Part shown: piece after piece, positions 13,646 through 21,079 of the stretch
Position numbering within the stretch: position 1 is the first letter of the stretch
How the letters are laid out: the number at the start of each line of letters is the position of its first letter
Assembly: GCF_001707885.1 (NCBI RefSeq)
Contig: NZ_MASS01000046.1
Coordinates: 1-36,018 of the forward strand
Reading direction: 5' to 3'
Length of the DNA: 36,018 nucleotides
Source: Desulfosporosinus cupriresistens
GTDB taxonomy: Bacteria > Bacillota > Desulfitobacteriia > Desulfitobacteriales > Desulfitobacteriaceae
The notes under the pieces: generated by a model
Seen by the model: only the letters and a program-made list of their open reading frames with translations
Database searches by the model: none
Told to the model about the DNA's origin: nothing
Made by a program: the position numbers and the translations under genes

Positions 13646-14524
13646 ATGCCAGAGGATATTCAAACGCTAAAAAAACATTATGAACTTGTGATTGTTGGAT
13701 GTGGGCCGGCAGGGATGGCTGCCGCCCTTAATGCCAAGATCCGAAATCGCGATTTTATTTTACTGGGCTCGGAATTCTGTAGTCCCAAGCTCTCCAAAGC
13801 TCCGCAAATTGAAAATTGGCTTGGTTTTCCAGAAATAGGCGGAGAAGAATTGCGTCAACGGTTCTTAAACCATGTTAAGGAAAAGGAAATATCCATTGTA
13901 AATTTTAAAGTAACCAGTATTTATCCTGGGCCACCTTATACGCTTGTAGGTAAGGATAAATCCTTAGAAGCGGATGCCGTAATTCTAGCGACAGGGGTAT
14001 CAGTAGGCAAATTATTTCCGGGTGAAGCTGAATTACTGGGTCGTGGTGTTGGATATTGCGCAACCTGTGATGGGCCCTTATATAAGAATAAGAGTGTTGC
14101 GATTATTGCTTATAATTCAGAAGGGGAAGACGAAGCTAATTTTATGGTGGACATCTGTGCTAAAGTTTATTATATTCCCTACTATAAAGAGATGGTGAGG
14201 CTTGACCCAAGAGTAGAGGTTAAGAAGGGGAAAGTTCAGAAAATAGTGGGTGATCGTACCGTAGAACAACTTGATCTTGGAGAGGAACAATTGACGGTAG
14301 ATGGTGTATTCATCATGAGAGAAACACTACCTGCTGAGCAGCTTGTAGCCGGCTTGGAAATGGAAGATGCTGCAATCAAGGTTAATCATAAACTGGAGTC
14401 AAATATGCCAGGATTGTTTGCTGCTGGAGATTGCACAGGTCAACCCTATCAACTAATTAAAGCTGCAGGAGAAGGTGGAACTGCAGCTTTGCAAGCCATA
14501 AAATACCTTGATAACCTAAAATAA
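13646..14524 (+). CDS. Thioredoxin-reductase-like flavoprotein lacking the NADPH motif
   Basis: The 292-aa protein has the thioredoxin reductase layout: an N-terminal FAD fold (VIVGCGPAGMAAAL, ~15-28), the redox pair CATC (Cys138/Cys141) and the C-terminal FAD motif LFAAGDCTGQPYQLIKAAGE. The segment that should bind NADPH reads VAIIAYNSEGEDEANFM, so the GxGxxA/S fingerprint is missing, and no HRRxxxR arginine set follows. Clostridial ferredoxin-dependent flavin thioredoxin reductases (FFTR) have the same loss. With two ferredoxins upstream, a ferredoxin-fed disulfide or persulfide reductase is a reasonable inference. The start has GAGGAGG 10 nt upstream. A hairpin terminator follows the stop. 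Confidence 0.88.
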   Translation: MPEDIQTLKKHYELVIVGCGPAGMAAALNAKIRNRDFILLGSEFCSPKLSKAPQIENWLGFPEIGGEELRQRFLNHVKEKEISIVNFKVTSIYPGPPYTLVGKDKSLEADAVILATGVSVGKLFPGEAELLGRGVGYCATCDGPLYKNKSVAIIAYNSEGEDEANFMVDICAKVYYIPYYKEMVRLDPRVEVKKGKVQKIVGDRTVEQLDLGEEQLTVDGVFIMRETLPAEQLVAGLEMEDAAIKVNHKLESNMPGLFAAGDCTGQPYQLIKAAGEGGTAALQAIKYLDNLK

Positions 14525-14545
14525 AAGCAATTTACTGTATGCAAT

Positions 14546-14580
14546 AAAAAGGCCTAGGTATTATACACCTAGGCCAAACC
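14546..14580. terminator. Bidirectional hairpin terminator
   Basis: GGCCTAGGT (14551-14559) pairs perfectly with ACCTAGGCC (14567-14575). On the minus strand the stem is followed by TTTTTATTGC, a good termination tail. On the plus strand the tail is AAACCTTGTTT. It separates the flavoprotein gene from the small minus-strand ORF at 14598. Confidence 0.75.
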
Positions 14581-14597
14581 TTGTTTACCGGGCACTA

Positions 14598-14684
14598 TTA
14601 ACAAATAATATTTTCACGATCTTTGAAGAGGAGCAATAACAATAATATTATGATAACTGCTAACTCTATTTGGATTAAAATCAT
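14598..14684 (-). CDS. 28-aa hydrophobic small protein
   Basis: On the minus strand an ATG lies 8 nt after AGGAGGG, a very strong site. It encodes 28 residues: MILIQIELAVIIILLLLLLF then a short charged tail KDRENIIC. This is a single transmembrane helix, with its own downstream terminator at 14546-14580. It could be a small membrane regulator, or a toxin-like or sporulation peptide. I do not recognise it. The signal strength argues that it is translated. Confidence 0.55.
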   Translation of the reverse strand: MILIQIELAVIIILLLLLLFKDRENIIC

Positions 14685-14792
14685 AAGTTTAACCCTCCTT
14701 TATTAAAGTCATGAAAGAAAATGGGTTATATCTGATATAGCTTATTCAACATGTCCACTGAGTGTTCAATCCTACCCCTTTTCACAAAATAA

Positions 14793-15062
14793 TTATTGGG
14801 ATACAAACGTAATACTTCTGATTGGGATCCGAACAACCGGGCGGCATCCATCCACTGGTTTTCCAATATTGGAAAACAGTCTAGCGTTGGTTAACAAAGC
14901 GACTCCATCTTGTAGGCCACCAAAGTTGCCTACCCAAAAACTTGAATCCATTCCTATTCTCAAACGAGTACCAATTGGATAAGTGTCAAATAACCCTACA
15001 AGTGGTGGAACCGGACTAAAAGGTACTCCGAATGGTACTCTAAATAGTGGTCCAAATAACAT
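14793..15062 (-). CDS. Hypothetical 89-aa protein
   Basis: I chose the ATG at 15062, which has AGGGGA 8 nt upstream, over an in-frame ATG at 15086 without a ribosome-binding site. The product begins with the Pro/Phe/Gly-rich LFGPLFRVPFGVPFSPVPPL. It continues with a Gly- and Arg-containing part with one Cys (DGCRPVVRIPIRS). No signal peptide or clear family is visible. The composition recalls small coat or surface proteins, but that is a guess. A perfect 14-bp palindrome lies 27 bp before the start. Confidence 0.5.
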   Translation of the reverse strand: MLFGPLFRVPFGVPFSPVPPLVGLFDTYPIGTRLRIGMDSSFWVGNFGGLQDGVALLTNARLFSNIGKPVDGCRPVVRIPIRSITFVSQ

Positions 15063-15088
15063 ATGGTTGATCCCCTTTTTTTTCATCT

Positions 15089-15102
15089 GCCACGTACGTG
15101 GC
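15089..15102. promoter_or_regulatory. Perfect 14-bp palindrome upstream of the hypothetical gene
   Basis: GCCACGTACGTGGC is self-complementary. It lies between the minus-strand gene starting at 15062 and an AT-rich upstream region (TTCTTATCTTATATC on that strand). It could be an operator for a dimeric repressor. Confidence 0.45.
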
Positions 15103-15191
15103 GATATAAGATAAGAAAATTCGGGATTACCACAGTTAGATTATTTATAATTTAAGATATGTACAAGTTTTAAAAAGTGTTACAAGATGAC

Positions 15192-15235
15192 CAATAATTA
15201 AGCCATCTCATGCAAAATCTTACAGGAGATGGCTT
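15192..15235 (-). terminator. Hairpin after thrB
   Basis: AAGCCATCTC (15200-15209) pairs perfectly with GAGATGGCTT (15226-15235). Read on the minus strand it lies just after the thrB stop. The tail AATTATTGG is only moderately T-rich, so termination may be partial. Confidence 0.6.
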
Positions 15236-15241
15236 TGTTCA

Positions 15242-16135
15242 TCAAATTACTTTTGCTCCTTCTGAATCAATGCCTAAGGCATAGGATTCAGCGTGAATTT
15301 CGTGCTTATTGAAAACATCGAGCATACTGTGCGCAACGTTCTGTTCTAATTCAAGTTCAGTGAGTGCCAAAAGTGTTGGTCCCGAGCCGCTGAGAGCAGC
15401 TCCATAAGCACCAGCTTGAAGGGCGGTTTCTAACGTATCCAGTAGACCGGGAATGAGCACAGCTCGTTGATTCTGGTGAAGGACGTCACGCATCCCTTCT
15501 TTTAAGAAAGAATACTCTTCGCGAATAAAGGATTCAATCAGCAGTCCAGCATGGGAAATATTAAAAACTGCATCGTTGCGAGAAACGTGAGGAGGTAAAA
15601 TCCCTCGAGCCTTTTCTGTTTTCAGGAGAAGGTCTGGAATAACAACGACCGCTCTTAACTTAGGCGAACGAGCTAGGACACGTGGAAGAATGCCATCGTT
15701 TGTAGGTATTGACAGGGTGACTCCCCCATACAAAGCTGGTGTAACGTTGTCGGGATGCCCTTCTATGGCATTGGCGACTTGGAGTAACTCGTACTTAGAA
15801 TACGGTGATCCGGCTAACGAATTGGCTGCTACAAGACCACCGACGATAGCTGCAGAACTGCTCCCTAAGCCTCGAGCAGGAGGAATGTGATTTTCAAGGG
15901 TTAAGGCGACTGAGGGAGTAGGGTAACCAATAAGTTGCCAGAGGTAGCACATTGTTCGCCAAACAAGGTTGTTTTCATCAGTTGAAATCCCGTCACTGTA
16001 AGACCCAGCTAGAGAGATATTGAACGGTCGGTTCGTCTCAACTGTGATTGTGTTATGGAGTTGAAGTGCCAGTCCTAAACAGTCAAATCCAGGTCCAAGA
16101 TTGGCAGAGGTGGCCGGTATCTTAACGCGAATCAT
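15242..16135 (-). CDS. thrB: Homoserine kinase
   Basis: ThrB phosphorylates homoserine on the way to threonine. The 297-aa product is a GHMP kinase: N-terminal VKIPATSANLGPGFDCLGLAL, the ATP-binding loop PPARGLGSSSAAIVGG (~88-103) and the C-terminal GAALSGSGPTLLAL. The length is standard. Its start overlaps the end of hom by 4 nt (ATGA), so the two are translationally coupled. Threonine synthase is not in the window. Confidence 0.96.
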   Translation of the reverse strand: MIRVKIPATSANLGPGFDCLGLALQLHNTITVETNRPFNISLAGSYSDGISTDENNLVWRTMCYLWQLIGYPTPSVALTLENHIPPARGLGSSSAAIVGGLVAANSLAGSPYSKYELLQVANAIEGHPDNVTPALYGGVTLSIPTNDGILPRVLARSPKLRAVVVIPDLLLKTEKARGILPPHVSRNDAVFNISHAGLLIESFIREEYSFLKEGMRDVLHQNQRAVLIPGLLDTLETALQAGAYGAALSGSGPTLLALTELELEQNVAHSMLDVFNKHEIHAESYALGIDSEGAKVI

Positions 16136-17427
16136 TCTTTTTCGTCCTGTCCGCTTTCAAAGCGAATCACATTGTGAATATTTAGTACTTTGCTATACGC
16201 TCTGACAGAATCTAAGGCTTCTTGAAGTGCTCCTTCACGACAAGGGTGGGTCACAAGGACAATTTCCGCTTGCTGTTCGCCACGGGGTTTCTGAATGATT
16301 GAGGCGAAGCTGATATTTGCTTCGGCAAAAAGAAGGGCTAAGGTAGCAAGGACACGAGGTTCGTCCTTGACGAGAAGGCGAACATAGAAAGAGGTATGAA
16401 AGTCTGATATGGCCTTGAGGGGGAGTTCCAAGTAACAGGAGCAATTAATAGACGATTTTGAGTTTGACTGGATATTGCGAACAATGCGCATAATATCGGA
16501 TATGATTGCACTTCCTGTGGGAAGAGAACCTGCACCTCGTCCATAAAACATGGTTTCTCCAACGGCATCGCCAACGACATAAATGGCGTTAAAAACACCA
16601 TTTACCGAGGCGAGCGGATGAGTTTTAGGCAAGATAGCGGGATGTACTCGAACTTCAATTCCTTGATCTTGATGTTTAGTAATGGCTAAAAGCTTAATGG
16701 TACAACCCAGCTCAGCTGCATAGGCCAGATCTTCGCGCGTAATTTTAGAAATGCCTTCAACAAATACGTCTTTGAGGGCAACACGTGAGTTAAAGGCAAG
16801 GGAAGACAGGATAGCAAGTTTTCGTGCCGCATCCAAGCCATCAACATCGGCAGAAGGGTCGGCTTCAGCATAACCTAATTGTTGGGCCTCAGCCAGAACT
16901 TCCTCATACTCTCGGCCCTGTTCAGCCATGGCGGTAAGAATGTAGTTAGTTGTTCCATTAATAATCCCAATTACATCGGTAATACGATTAGCAGCCAGAG
17001 ACTCTTTTAAAGCTGCAATAATCGGAATTCCACCGCCAACACTCGCTTCAAAGTAGAGATCTTTCCCAGCCGCATCGGCGGCGTCAAGAAGTTCATGACC
17101 ATGAAGAGCAATTAAATCCTTATTAGCGGTGACAACATGTTTACCCTGTCGTAAAGCTTCTAAAATAAAGGTGCGAGCAGGTTCGATTCCTCCCATTACC
17201 TCCACAATAATATCAATTTCAGGGTCTTGAAGAATTTCTTCTGGTTGATCTGTGAGTCGAAAGTCTCCGCTAACTTCGCGTTCCCTGTGAAGATCACGAT
17301 CGAGAATTGCTTTGATTTTAATTTCACAATGGGCCCGAGTCTGAATATCCTCTGCGTTCTGTTGTAATATGGTTACAACACCGGTACCCACCGTTCCTAG
17401 ACCTAATATACCAATGTGAATCGTCAT
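16132..17427 (-). CDS. hom: Homoserine dehydrogenase (with ACT domain)
   Basis: Hom reduces aspartate semialdehyde to homoserine, the branch point to threonine and methionine. The ATG at 17427 gives 431 aa beginning MTIHIGILGLGTVGTGVVTI, the Rossmann NAD(P) motif. The upstream in-frame extension to 17553 is not protein-like and lacks a ribosome-binding site, whereas GAGAGGAG lies about 10 nt before 17427. A catalytic segment with VMGGIEPARTFI and ANKDLIALHG follows. The C-terminal ~80 residues (LLVKDEPRVLATLALLF then ASIIQKPRGEQQAEIVLVTH) form an ACT domain, usually for threonine feedback. It is transcribed divergently from the ilv operon. Confidence 0.96.
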   Translation of the reverse strand: MTIHIGILGLGTVGTGVVTILQQNAEDIQTRAHCEIKIKAILDRDLHREREVSGDFRLTDQPEEILQDPEIDIIVEVMGGIEPARTFILEALRQGKHVVTANKDLIALHGHELLDAADAAGKDLYFEASVGGGIPIIAALKESLAANRITDVIGIINGTTNYILTAMAEQGREYEEVLAEAQQLGYAEADPSADVDGLDAARKLAILSSLAFNSRVALKDVFVEGISKITREDLAYAAELGCTIKLLAITKHQDQGIEVRVHPAILPKTHPLASVNGVFNAIYVVGDAVGETMFYGRGAGSLPTGSAIISDIMRIVRNIQSNSKSSINCSCYLELPLKAISDFHTSFYVRLLVKDEPRVLATLALLFAEANISFASIIQKPRGEQQAEIVLVTHPCREGALQEALDSVRAYSKVLNIHNVIRFESGQDEKE

Positions 17428-17546
17428 GGCAAGACAACTCCTCTCAAAGAAAACAAATGTGTTTGCATAGAGGACATTATACCTTGTTTTAGCGGTCTTT
17501 GACAAGAGCTTAATGATGAAATCATTAACATTCATTGTAAAAAGGG

Positions 17547-17575
17547 TTGACACTTAAGAGTGTATTCTGTATCAT
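17547..17575 (+). promoter_or_regulatory. Promoter of the ilv-leu operon
   Basis: TTGACA (17547-17552), a 17-nt spacer and TATCAT (17570-17575). It precedes the riboswitch leader by about 45 nt and is the only good plus-strand promoter before ilvE. Confidence 0.65.
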
Positions 17576-17620
17576 ATACACAAAGTTAACAATATAAATG
17601 TTTTATAACAGAAAAGGAAG

Positions 17621-17757
17621 TGTACCTAGGGTTCCGGGGGCAACCTGTCTGGTCCAAGCGGTACAGAATCCATATTGGATTTACACCGTGGGTAGAAAAA
17701 ACTCAAGCGGAAAGTTCCACGTTGCTAGGGGACTACGCTTAGGGTTTTTATTTTTTA
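17621..17757 (+). promoter_or_regulatory. ykkC-family riboswitch, probably ppGpp-type, with terminator
   Basis: The leader contains the ykkC core signatures CTAGGGTTCCG (17626-17636), CTGGTCCAAGCGGTAC (17649-17664) and TTACACCGTGGG (17681-17692), with CCTAG at the 5' side able to pair with CTAGG at 17724-17728 as P1. The run TTTTTATTTTTT (17745-17756) follows CGCTTAGGG, which can pair with either of two CAAGCG copies (17654, 17704), giving alternative terminator and antiterminator folds. Other ykkC subtypes sense guanidine or PRPP. Subtype 2a binds the alarmone ppGpp and is known in front of branched-chain amino acid genes in related clostridia. The location before ilvE makes ppGpp the likely ligand. 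High ppGpp should then turn the operon on. Confidence 0.8.
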
Positions 17758-17795
17758 ATCTGTCTGGACTACATAAGAAATGAGGTTGTTTAAAA

Positions 17796-18677
17796 ATGGG
17801 ATTGGTTATCTACTGCAATGGTGCATTTGTTTCAGAGGAGGAGGCAAAGATCTCGGTATTCGACCATGGTTTCCTATATGGAGACGGTATTTTCGAAGGA
17901 ATTCGGGCCTACCATGGTCGAGTGTTTAAATTAGAAGAGCATTTAAAACGCCTGTATGAGTCCGCTCAATCAATTCTTTTAAACGTTGGTATTTCTAAAG
18001 AAGAGATGCAGGAGATCGTTTTGGAGACGCTGCGTCGTAATAATTTAAAGGATGCATATATTCGCTTGGTCGTTTCTCGTGGCAAGGGTGATCTGGGACT
18101 AGATCCCATCAAGTGTCCACAGGCGGCAATATTTTGTATAGCGGCTCAAATAAAGATTTTTGAGCCGAGCATGTATGAGCAGGGTTTGGAAGTCAAAACC
18201 GTGGCCATTCGCCGTAATAATCTGGACTCATTGAGCCCGAGGATTAAATCACTAAACTATCTAAATAACATTCTGGCCAAGATCGAAGCTAATCAGGCTG
18301 GTGTAGTAGAAGGAATTATGCTTAATCAAGAAGGATATGTGGCTGAAGGTACGTCAGATAATATCTTTATCTATCGAGATGGAGTATTAAAAACCCCTCC
18401 TCTTTCAGCAGGCATACTCCAAGGTATCACTCGGGATTCTGTGTTACAACTTACGAGTGAATTGGGAATTAAGGCAGTAGAGGAGCTATTTACACGGCAT
18501 GACCTATATACTGCCGATGAGTGTTTCCTCACTGGTACTGCTGCCGAACTGATCCCAGTAATCAAAGTAGATGGTCGTGTAATAGGCGATGGGACTCCTG
18601 GGGAAGTATATCGAAAACTTCTAGTTGCATTTCGGGCCTTTACTCATGTCAATGGCCCTGAAATATACAATGCATAG
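17796..18677 (+). CDS. ilvE: Branched-chain amino acid aminotransferase
   Basis: IlvE moves the amino group from glutamate to the 2-keto acids of valine, leucine and isoleucine, using pyridoxal phosphate. The 293-aa product is a class IV aminotransferase: FDHGFLYGDGIFEGIRAYHG (~22-41), the PLP lysine at Lys151 in SPRIKSLNYLNNILAK, and the cofactor-binding EGTSDNIFIY and GITRDSVL segments. A TGAGG element lies upstream of the ATG. It is the first gene after the riboswitch and heads the operon. D-amino acid transaminases share the fold, but the operon context favours IlvE. Confidence 0.94.
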   Translation: MGLVIYCNGAFVSEEEAKISVFDHGFLYGDGIFEGIRAYHGRVFKLEEHLKRLYESAQSILLNVGISKEEMQEIVLETLRRNNLKDAYIRLVVSRGKGDLGLDPIKCPQAAIFCIAAQIKIFEPSMYEQGLEVKTVAIRRNNLDSLSPRIKSLNYLNNILAKIEANQAGVVEGIMLNQEGYVAEGTSDNIFIYRDGVLKTPPLSAGILQGITRDSVLQLTSELGIKAVEELFTRHDLYTADECFLTGTAAELIPVIKVDGRVIGDGTPGEVYRKLLVAFRAFTHVNGPEIYNA

Positions 18678-18725
18678 GGTGCACAACGTCGAGATGTATT
18701 AGGTGAGGTTAGGAGCGAGAGGGGA

Positions 18726-18813
18726 ATGAGTATAGATACAGGTAAAAAGGTGACTTAAGATGTATTGCCAATGATTGTACATGGAAACCCATTACAGAAA
18801 TGCTAGGGGGTAA
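18726..18813 (+). pseudogene. Remnant of a first ilvB copy (both ends kept, middle lost)
   Basis: The beginning (GTTAGGAG, then ATGAGTAT and CAGG-AAAAA-GGTG) mirrors the ribosome-binding site and first codons of ilvB at 19371-19430. The part from GATGTATTGCCA on (18759) matches the last 18 codons of ilvB, including CCCATTACAGAAATGCTAGG and the TAA. The copy is one base shorter and so frameshifted. About 1.6 kb between the two ends is missing. What remains can encode only a 10-residue peptide starting at 18726. Confidence 0.85.
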
Positions 18814-18817
18814 AGAC

Positions 18818-19297
18818 ATGTTGCATACACTTGCTGTTCTTGTGGAGAACCATCCTGGTGTTTTAACGCGGGTGGCAGGATTATTTGCGCGCAGGGCGTA
18901 TAATATTGACAGTCTCTCTGTCTGCCAAACGGACAATCCTAAGCTTTCGAGAATGACCATTGTCGTAAATGGAGATGATCAGGTCATTGAGCAAGTGAGA
19001 AATCAACTTAATAAACTCGTGATTGTCCACACAGTCACGGATTTGACAGCCGAAAGTGTTGTTGATCGAGAGCTCGCGCTGATACGTATCCAGGTTGGCT
19101 CGGAAACACGCTCAGAGGTTCTTCAGACGGTCGATATTTTTCGAGGACGGGTTGTTGATATGGGGAGAACCAATCTTACCATTGAGCTAACCGGTGACAT
19201 CGGTAAAATAAACGCCTTTATTAAAGCAATTCGTCCTTATGGGTTGTTAGAGTTGGTTCGAACCGGAAAGATCGCTATTATGCGATCGGAAACGTGA
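18818..19297 (+). CDS. ilvN: Acetolactate synthase regulatory subunit, copy 1
   Basis: The 159-aa protein is the small ACT-domain subunit that confers valine feedback on acetolactate synthase. It shows the ACT start MLHTLAVLVENHPGVLTRVA, the FARRAYNIDSLSV motif and the C-terminal IRPYGLLELVRTGKIA. It is about 88% identical to copy 2 at 21080, with differences spread over the whole length, so the duplication is not recent. It now follows the ilvB remnant instead of an intact ilvB. The downstream ilvB begins 92 nt later. It may still pair with that large subunit and give a second, differently tuned holoenzyme. Confidence 0.95.
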   Translation: MLHTLAVLVENHPGVLTRVAGLFARRAYNIDSLSVCQTDNPKLSRMTIVVNGDDQVIEQVRNQLNKLVIVHTVTDLTAESVVDRELALIRIQVGSETRSEVLQTVDIFRGRVVDMGRTNLTIELTGDIGKINAFIKAIRPYGLLELVRTGKIAIMRSET

Positions 19298-19389
19298 AGG
19301 TTCCTAGCGTCTTTACTTGTATTGATGGGCTCCGAAAATTTAAGTGAGCAGGGTGCAATGGCTTGACGAGTTAGGAGGGGGAGATGAGT

Positions 19390-21075
19390 ATGAACGCAGG
19401 AAAAAAGAGTTTAAAAGGTGCAACTCTCTTATTAGAGGCTCTGGAAAAGGAAGGCGTTGACGTTATCTTTGGTTATCCAGGTGGAGTATTACTCCCGTTG
19501 TATGATGCCCTACTCGATAGTTCTGTTCGACATATTCTAGTACGCCACGAACAGGGGGGAGTGCATGCTGCCGATGGTTATGCACGCGTAACCGGTAAAG
19601 TAGGAGTATGCTTAGCAACGTCAGGTCCGGGAGCCACGAATCTAGTGACCGGTATTGCCAATGCCTATATGGATTCTATTCCCCTAGTTGTTTTAACGGG
19701 GCAGGTGGTTACCAGTCTACTCGGAACAGATTCTTTTCAAGAAGCGGATATTACAGGGATCACCACGCCGATTACTAAGCACAGTTATTTGGTGAAGGAT
19801 GCACGAGAGATTCCACGGATTGTCAAAGAGGCCTTTTATCTGGCCGGAACAGGTCGGCCAGGTCCTGTACTCATCGATCTTCCCAAGGACATTTTAGCTG
19901 CAGAAATCGAACCCTTTTCTACAGAGATGAACTTGAAGGGGTATCATGTGCCAGGCAAGGGAGATAGTGATAAGATCGCTGAAGTAGCGAAGGCGCTCTC
20001 AGAATGCAGTAAACCTGTAATCTATGCCGGGGGTGGTGTGATTACGGCAGGAGCTGGAGCAGTCTTAAAGCAGTTGGCGGAAAAAGCTTCGTTGCCAGTA
20101 GTTACGACCTTGATGGGGATTGGGTGCTTCCCTTACGGGCATCCTAATCTCTTAGGTATGGTAGGTTTGCATGGAGCCGTAGCGGCAAACTATGCTGTGG
20201 ATGATTGCGATTTGCTCATTGCAGTGGGGGTGCGTTTTGATGATCGTGTGACCAGTGGTTTAGGCCATCTTTTTGCAACCAGAGCTAAAATCATTCATAT
20301 TGACATCGATCTTGCAGAAATTGCCAAGGTGGTAAGAACGCATATCCCGATCGTTGGTGATGCTCGCCTGGTTCTGGAAGAACTATTAGAAGCCCTAGCA
20401 GGCTTTCAACTTCCTCAAGTAGCAGACTGGTGGGACCAATTGCGTTCTTGGAAGAATTATTACCCTATGAGGTATGACAAGGACAGATTGACCGCTCAGC
20501 TGGTAATCGAATGTATCGGAGAGCTTGCCAACGAGGATACGATGGTGATAACGGATGTCGGACAACATCAAATGTGGGCTGCCCAAGTTTATCCGGTTGT
20601 CAAGTCACGTAATTTTGCGACCAGTGGTGGGCTCGGAACGATGGGCTTTGGCCTCCCAGCTGCTATGGGTGCCCAAATAGCTCGTCCTGACGATATGGCT
20701 GTTTTGATCACTGGGGATGGTTCCTTTCAAATGTGTATTCAGGAACTTGCGACCATTGCTCATAATAAACTTCCCGTTAAAATAGTACTTCTAAACAACG
20801 GAGTCTTAGGTATGGTTCGCCAATTGCAGAAATATTTTAGCGGCGAGCGGTATAATCAGATCGATCTCCAGGGCAATCCAGATTTCATCAAAGTAGCGGA
20901 GGCCTATGGAATTCACGGAATCCGTGTTGATTCCTTGGAACAGGTACGCAGCGCTATTTCTGAAGCATTTGAACATCCCGGCCCCGTCTTGTTAGAGTTT
21001 GCGATCTCTCCGAACGATGATGTCTTGCCAATTGTTCCACCGGGTAAACCCATTACAGAAATGCTAGGAGGGTAA
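19390..21075 (+). CDS. ilvB: Acetolactate synthase catalytic subunit
   Basis: IlvB joins two pyruvates, or pyruvate and 2-ketobutyrate, in the first shared step of valine and isoleucine synthesis. It needs thiamine diphosphate, Mg and FAD. The TPP-activating Glu is in LVRHEQGGVHAADGYARVTG, and the TPP motif runs from GDGSFQMCIQEL to LLNNGVLGMVRQ. I place the start at the ATG at 19390, nine bases after AGGAGGGG; an in-frame ATG at 19384 is only 3 nt from it. This gives 561 aa, the normal length. ilvN2 follows after 4 nt. Confidence 0.96.
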   Translation: MNAGKKSLKGATLLLEALEKEGVDVIFGYPGGVLLPLYDALLDSSVRHILVRHEQGGVHAADGYARVTGKVGVCLATSGPGATNLVTGIANAYMDSIPLVVLTGQVVTSLLGTDSFQEADITGITTPITKHSYLVKDAREIPRIVKEAFYLAGTGRPGPVLIDLPKDILAAEIEPFSTEMNLKGYHVPGKGDSDKIAEVAKALSECSKPVIYAGGGVITAGAGAVLKQLAEKASLPVVTTLMGIGCFPYGHPNLLGMVGLHGAVAANYAVDDCDLLIAVGVRFDDRVTSGLGHLFATRAKIIHIDIDLAEIAKVVRTHIPIVGDARLVLEELLEALAGFQLPQVADWWDQLRSWKNYYPMRYDKDRLTAQLVIECIGELANEDTMVITDVGQHQMWAAQVYPVVKSRNFATSGGLGTMGFGLPAAMGAQIARPDDMAVLITGDGSFQMCIQELATIAHNKLPVKIVLLNNGVLGMVRQLQKYFSGERYNQIDLQGNPDFIKVAEAYGIHGIRVDSLEQVRSAISEAFEHPGPVLLEFAISPNDDVLPIVPPGKPITEMLGG

Positions 21076-21079
21076 AAAC

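Noticed and set aside
16132..17553. Extended 473-aa form of homoserine dehydrogenase
   Set aside because: The extra 42 residues lack conservation features and a ribosome-binding site; the ATG at 17427 has GAGAGGAG and begins the family motif directly.
17598..17783. 61-codon frame in the ilv leader
   Set aside because: It coincides with the riboswitch core and terminator run, has no ribosome-binding site and its translation is not protein-like. A leader peptide attenuator was considered, but there is no run of Leu, Ile or Val codons.
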